Positions 61,788 to 64,000 of a stretch of DNA of 64,000 bases are shown here, in pieces (position 1 is the stretch's first letter; each line of letters begins with the position of its first letter). Source of the DNA: Bradyrhizobium sp. sBnM-33 (GTDB lineage: Bacteria; Pseudomonadota; Alphaproteobacteria; Rhizobiales; Xanthobacteraceae); NCBI RefSeq assembly GCF_032917945.1, contig NZ_CP136624.1:4216001-4280000 (forward strand). Reading direction: 5' to 3'. The notes under the pieces are model-generated. The model was given only the letters and a program-made list of their open reading frames with translations. It was not told where the DNA came from and did not search any database. Made by a program: the position numbers and the translations under genes.

Positions 61788-62066
61788 ATGAAAATGCTGA
61801 GCGCGGCCGCGATGGTGGTGTTGTTGACGGTGCCGGCCTACGCGCAGATGTCGACCCCCAACATCAACCTGATGCCGGAATTCCAGTCCAAGACGCCGGA
61901 GGAAAAGGAGCAGGATGCGATCAGGGAAAAAGCCTACAAGGACTCTTTAAGGAAGATTCCCGATGCCAAGGCTTCTTCCGATCCTTGGGGCGCGGTGCGC
62001 AGTACCGAGGCGCCCAAGGCCGCGGCGCCCGCCAAGAAGAGCAAGACCGGCAGCGCCAGCCAGTAA
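61788..62066 (+). CDS. Small exported hypothetical protein
   Basis: 92 residues with a signal peptide (MLSAAAMVVLLTVPAYA, then QM) and a short charged mature part (KTPEEKEQDAIREKAYKDSLRKIPDAK) ending in Ala/Lys-rich sequence. AAAAGGAGAGCG precedes the ATG, a strong ribosome site. No family recognised; a similar small exported protein class is common in rhizobia. Confidence 0.7.
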   Translation: MKMLSAAAMVVLLTVPAYAQMSTPNINLMPEFQSKTPEEKEQDAIREKAYKDSLRKIPDAKASSDPWGAVRSTEAPKAAAPAKKSKTGSASQ

Positions 62067-62145
62067 CGTCAGCGACAGCGGCGAGTAGGATTTGTTCGCC
62101 GCCACCCCTATATTAGACCTGTCGTCATGTGTCTGGAGTTACGAC

Positions 62146-62376
62146 ATGGTCTTTCGTCCGCGCGATCTCGCGAGCCGGATGGCCGGACGGCGCAAGCCGG
62201 ACGACGGCTTTTTGCGTGAGACCTTCACGCTGCCGCGCGACGAAGCGAGGGCGAGGGCGCGCGACTTCCTCAACCGCTATCCCAAGGCCGCCTATATGAG
62301 CTCGGTCGAAAGCTGGCGCGAGCTGCCCAGTGGCGACATCGAATTCACCATGCGCCGGCTTGCCAGCGCCGATTAG
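62146..62376 (+). CDS. Small hypothetical protein
   Basis: 76 residues from the ATG at 62146. MVFRPRDLASRMAGRRKPDDGFLRETFTLPRDEARARARDFLNRYPKAAYMSSVESWRELPSGDIEFTMRRL. The TGGAG site is about 7 bp upstream. It looks like a small soluble alpha/beta protein; no family recognised. Confidence 0.6.
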   Translation: MVFRPRDLASRMAGRRKPDDGFLRETFTLPRDEARARARDFLNRYPKAAYMSSVESWRELPSGDIEFTMRRLASAD

Positions 62377-62487
62377 GCGATGCAGCTCGCCTGGCGCCGG
62401 AATTAACATCGACTCCTCGATTTTTGCCGGATTCCGATAACCCGCTATTCAGGTATTCCGCCTAGCGTTTCCCGCTCAGGAGAAATC

Positions 62488-62823
62488 ATGGCGAGAGACC
62501 GCAAAGACCTTGGTGCCCGCAAATTCGTTCGGGTCGACTTGCGCAAGCCGGGATTCCTGATTCCGGCGCCGGATGCGCCATGGATCGAGTGCTACATCCT
62601 CGACATTTCCGAGAACGGCGCCTGCCTGGATGTGGGCGACCTCGCGGTTCCCAGGGTGTTCGGCCTTTCTCTCACCGCAGGCGGTGAGGTGCGGCGGGTA
62701 TGCACGCTGATCTGGCGCAGGGGCGAATTGGTCGGCGTCCGCTTCGTCTCCGCCCGTGAGCTGCGCAACGGCGTCGCGCCGCCAAGTGAATCCGATACCG
62801 CTTCCCGGAAGGCTCATGCCTGA
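62488..62823 (+). CDS. PilZ-domain protein
   Basis: 111 residues, a single PilZ domain: RKFVRVDLRKPGFLIPAPDAPWIECYILDISENGACLDVGD...FGLSLTAGGEVRRVCTLIWRRGELVGVRFVS. PilZ domains bind c-di-GMP through RxxxR and DxSxxG. Here LDISENGACL gives the second motif, but the N-terminal RxxxR is replaced by KFVRVDLR, so binding needs testing. It fits with the diguanylate cyclase and EAL proteins in the window. Confidence 0.82.
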   Translation: MARDRKDLGARKFVRVDLRKPGFLIPAPDAPWIECYILDISENGACLDVGDLAVPRVFGLSLTAGGEVRRVCTLIWRRGELVGVRFVSARELRNGVAPPSESDTASRKAHA

Positions 62824-62839
62824 CTAATCTGCCTTTCGT

Positions 62840-63082
62840 TTAATCGGTATCCTGCAGCGTCTCGGCCATCAGGCGAATCCGGAATATCGGCTTTTTGGAT
62901 TCATCCAGCAATTCCATCTGCCATTCGGCGTTTTCAGCCAGCTTCCGGGAAACCTCCGCGATCATGTCACCGCAGACCCCGGTCATTTCCTTCCACGCGG
63001 CGTTGTGATCGGCAAATTCCGCACCGTCAGTGCTGACGCATGCGTCCTCGCCATGTCGAACGCTGAAGAAAAAGATCGGCAT
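62840..63082 (-). CDS. DUF6894 family protein
   Basis: 80 residues from the ATG at 63082. MPIFFFSVRHGEDACVSTDGAEFADHNAAWKEMTGVCGDMIAEVSRKLAENAEWQMELLDESKKPIFRIRLMAETLQ shows the family pattern common in Bradyrhizobium, where multiple copies occur per genome. Function unknown. A terminator-like hairpin lies upstream on the same strand. Confidence 0.8.
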   Translation of the reverse strand: MPIFFFSVRHGEDACVSTDGAEFADHNAAWKEMTGVCGDMIAEVSRKLAENAEWQMELLDESKKPIFRIRLMAETLQDTD

Positions 63083-63100
63083 GGCAAGCTGACCAAATGC

Positions 63101-63123
63101 AAAAGGGGCCGCCGTTGGCCCCG
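63101..63123 (-). terminator. Probable rho-independent terminator (minus strand)
   Basis: On the minus strand GGGGCC-aacggc-GGCCCC is followed by TTTT. It lies between the 63298 gene and the DUF6894 gene and could end the upstream transcript. Confidence 0.5.
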
Positions 63124-63297
63124 AGATCCCCATCCTCCGGCGAGTGAATTCCTCGCGTATCGGAAAATCAACTCCGGGTTTTTACGGGCCCAAGCACGTT
63201 ATCGGGCATGTAAACCGGGTTATCGCTCAGCTCTAAGCTGATGATTTGCGGAGAAATTTCTCGGGTGGAAGGCCCGCGGAAGCCGCCGCCGAGCTGG

Positions 63298-63477
63298 TTA
63301 CTCCCGTTTGGCTTTTTTCAGCTCCCGATCAATCCGAAGCTGGACCCGCCGGATAGCAAGCAGATTGAGCTTGGCTTCGGTCTTGCCCGTGACGACCCTG
63401 TCCCCGATACGGAATTGCCATTTCCAGATGCCCGGAGCGACCGCCGTCACGGTGTATTCGACGCCCTTGTGGATCAT
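63298..63477 (-). CDS. Small hypothetical protein
   Basis: 59 residues from the ATG at 63477; an ATG at 63525 would add 16. MIHKGVEYTVTAVAPGIWKWQFRIGDRVVTGKTEAKLNLLAIRRVQLRIDRELKKAKRE. A beta-rich start and helical end suggest a compact small domain. I recall similar proteins in Bradyrhizobium without known role. Confidence 0.6.
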   Translation of the reverse strand: MIHKGVEYTVTAVAPGIWKWQFRIGDRVVTGKTEAKLNLLAIRRVQLRIDRELKKAKRE

Positions 63478-63881
63478 ATGGAAATTCCGCTGCGGCTCTC
63501 GACCGCTTCGAACCGGACCTCTCATTTAAAATTGGAATTGTTACAGCCGCTGACAATGCCTTTGCCGCGACGCGCACGGCCGAATCCGCTCCCTCCCATC
63601 GAGTTTCAACCCCATGGGCGTGACCGAATTCCCTTGCCGACCCAATTTCCGCGGCGCACAAAAAGCACTGCGCCGCGCAAGCGGAGTATGGTCGCTTGGC
63701 GGCGCAGGCCTATTCCCCGAGTGATGCAATATCCCAGGCAAGAATGTTGTCGGGGGCGATAGGAAAAAGGTTCAACGCGCCCGAGACAAATTTGCTGGGC
63801 GATGAGCACGCCGAACGGGGCGCGCGGGGGGAGTATCTGCCCGCTTGGACGGCCATCCGGGATGTCCGGGGTGCCGGCTTC
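63478..63881. other. Intergenic region without clear gene
   Basis: About 400 bp with short open frames in several phases, none with coding character or a convincing ribosome site. The promoter of the gene at 63477 should be in the left part. No RNA gene or repeat recognised. Confidence 0.35.
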
Positions 63882-64000
63882 CTATTCCTGCCGCGATGGA
63901 TAAGGCTGCCGCGGCGGAATATGGGTTCTCGACGGCGCGTCCGGCCGGACGGGCTGCGGCAGCCTTGACGGCTCCGGCGTGCGGCTGAGGTTCAACAGCC
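63882..64000 (-). CDS. Possible C-terminus of a protein continuing beyond the window
   Basis: The minus-strand frame is open from the window end to a stop at 63882: LNLSRTPEPSRLPQPVRPDA, then SRTHIPPRQPYPSRQE. It is Pro/Arg-rich and could be the tail of a real protein whose body is outside. Support is weak because only 38 residues are seen. Confidence 0.3.
   Translation of the reverse strand, partial: LLNLSRTPEPSRLPQPVRPDAPSRTHIPPRQPYPSRQE

Overview
The window is chromosomal DNA from an alphaproteobacterium, most likely Bradyrhizobium or a close relative such as Rhodopseudomonas. The evidence is the high GC content, the flagellar gene order running into a CckA-type hybrid kinase, TolB/TPR adenylate cyclases, many DUF families common in Bradyrhizobiaceae, and several palindromic intergenic repeats typical of that group. 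No rRNA, tRNA, CRISPR array, transposase or phage gene was seen. The genus call is inference from gene content, not from a marker gene.

Layout. (1) 1-7.1 kb: the end of a flagellar operon (fliM, DUF6468, a MotE-like chaperone), two small hypotheticals and a large TPR envelope protein. (2) 7.1-16.4 kb: an accessory stretch of mixed base composition with a class III cyclase, a diverged PLP-fold protein, DUF1488, an FAD-linked oxidase, a CusF-like protein and a gene broken by a 1-bp frameshift. (3) 16.4-26.1 kb: the flagellar export core, with a GGDEF enzyme, fliP and fliO on the minus strand and flgB-flgC-fliE-fliQ-fliR-flhB on the plus strand, followed by cckA. Two palindromic repeats sit inside the plus-strand operon. 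(4) 26-36.5 kb: housekeeping and envelope genes (Tim44-like, GST, GFA, isoprenylcysteine methyltransferase-like, class I fumarase with DUF429, cupin/TetR pair). (5) 36.5-40.3 kb: a TetR-controlled module with a carotenoid oxygenase, membrane proteins and YciB, marked by two matching pairs of operator palindromes. (6) 40.3-48 kb: small envelope proteins, a SET-domain protein, a methyltransferase, a likely NO-responsive module (NsrR-like Rrf2, DUF6522, truncated haemoglobin, a 44-residue membrane protein), an MmyB-type regulator, a DsbA-like oxidoreductase and a NIPSNAP protein. (7) 48-60.3 kb: a JmjC-like/GNAT pair, a CHASE2-PAS-GGDEF-EAL sensor with a FecR-domain protein divergent from a TpsB transporter, a frameshifted lipoprotein, a caspase-like protein and a PQQ dehydrogenase. 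(8) 60.3-64 kb: an 830-bp gene-free stretch of dispersed repeats, one containing a strong cloverleaf-like fold, then small genes (PaaI thioesterase, PilZ, DUF6894).

How they fit together. Second-messenger and motility genes dominate: flagellar assembly, two GGDEF-type proteins, a PilZ protein, a class III cyclase and CckA. The best candidates for undescribed biology are the twin-operator carotenoid-oxygenase regulon (37.1-40.3 kb), the FecR/CHASE2/TpsB cluster without an obvious TpsA (50.2-56.1 kb), the cloverleaf repeat (60.4-60.8 kb), the PLP-fold protein (9.7-11.1 kb) and the haemoglobin-coupled micro-protein at 44.3 kb.
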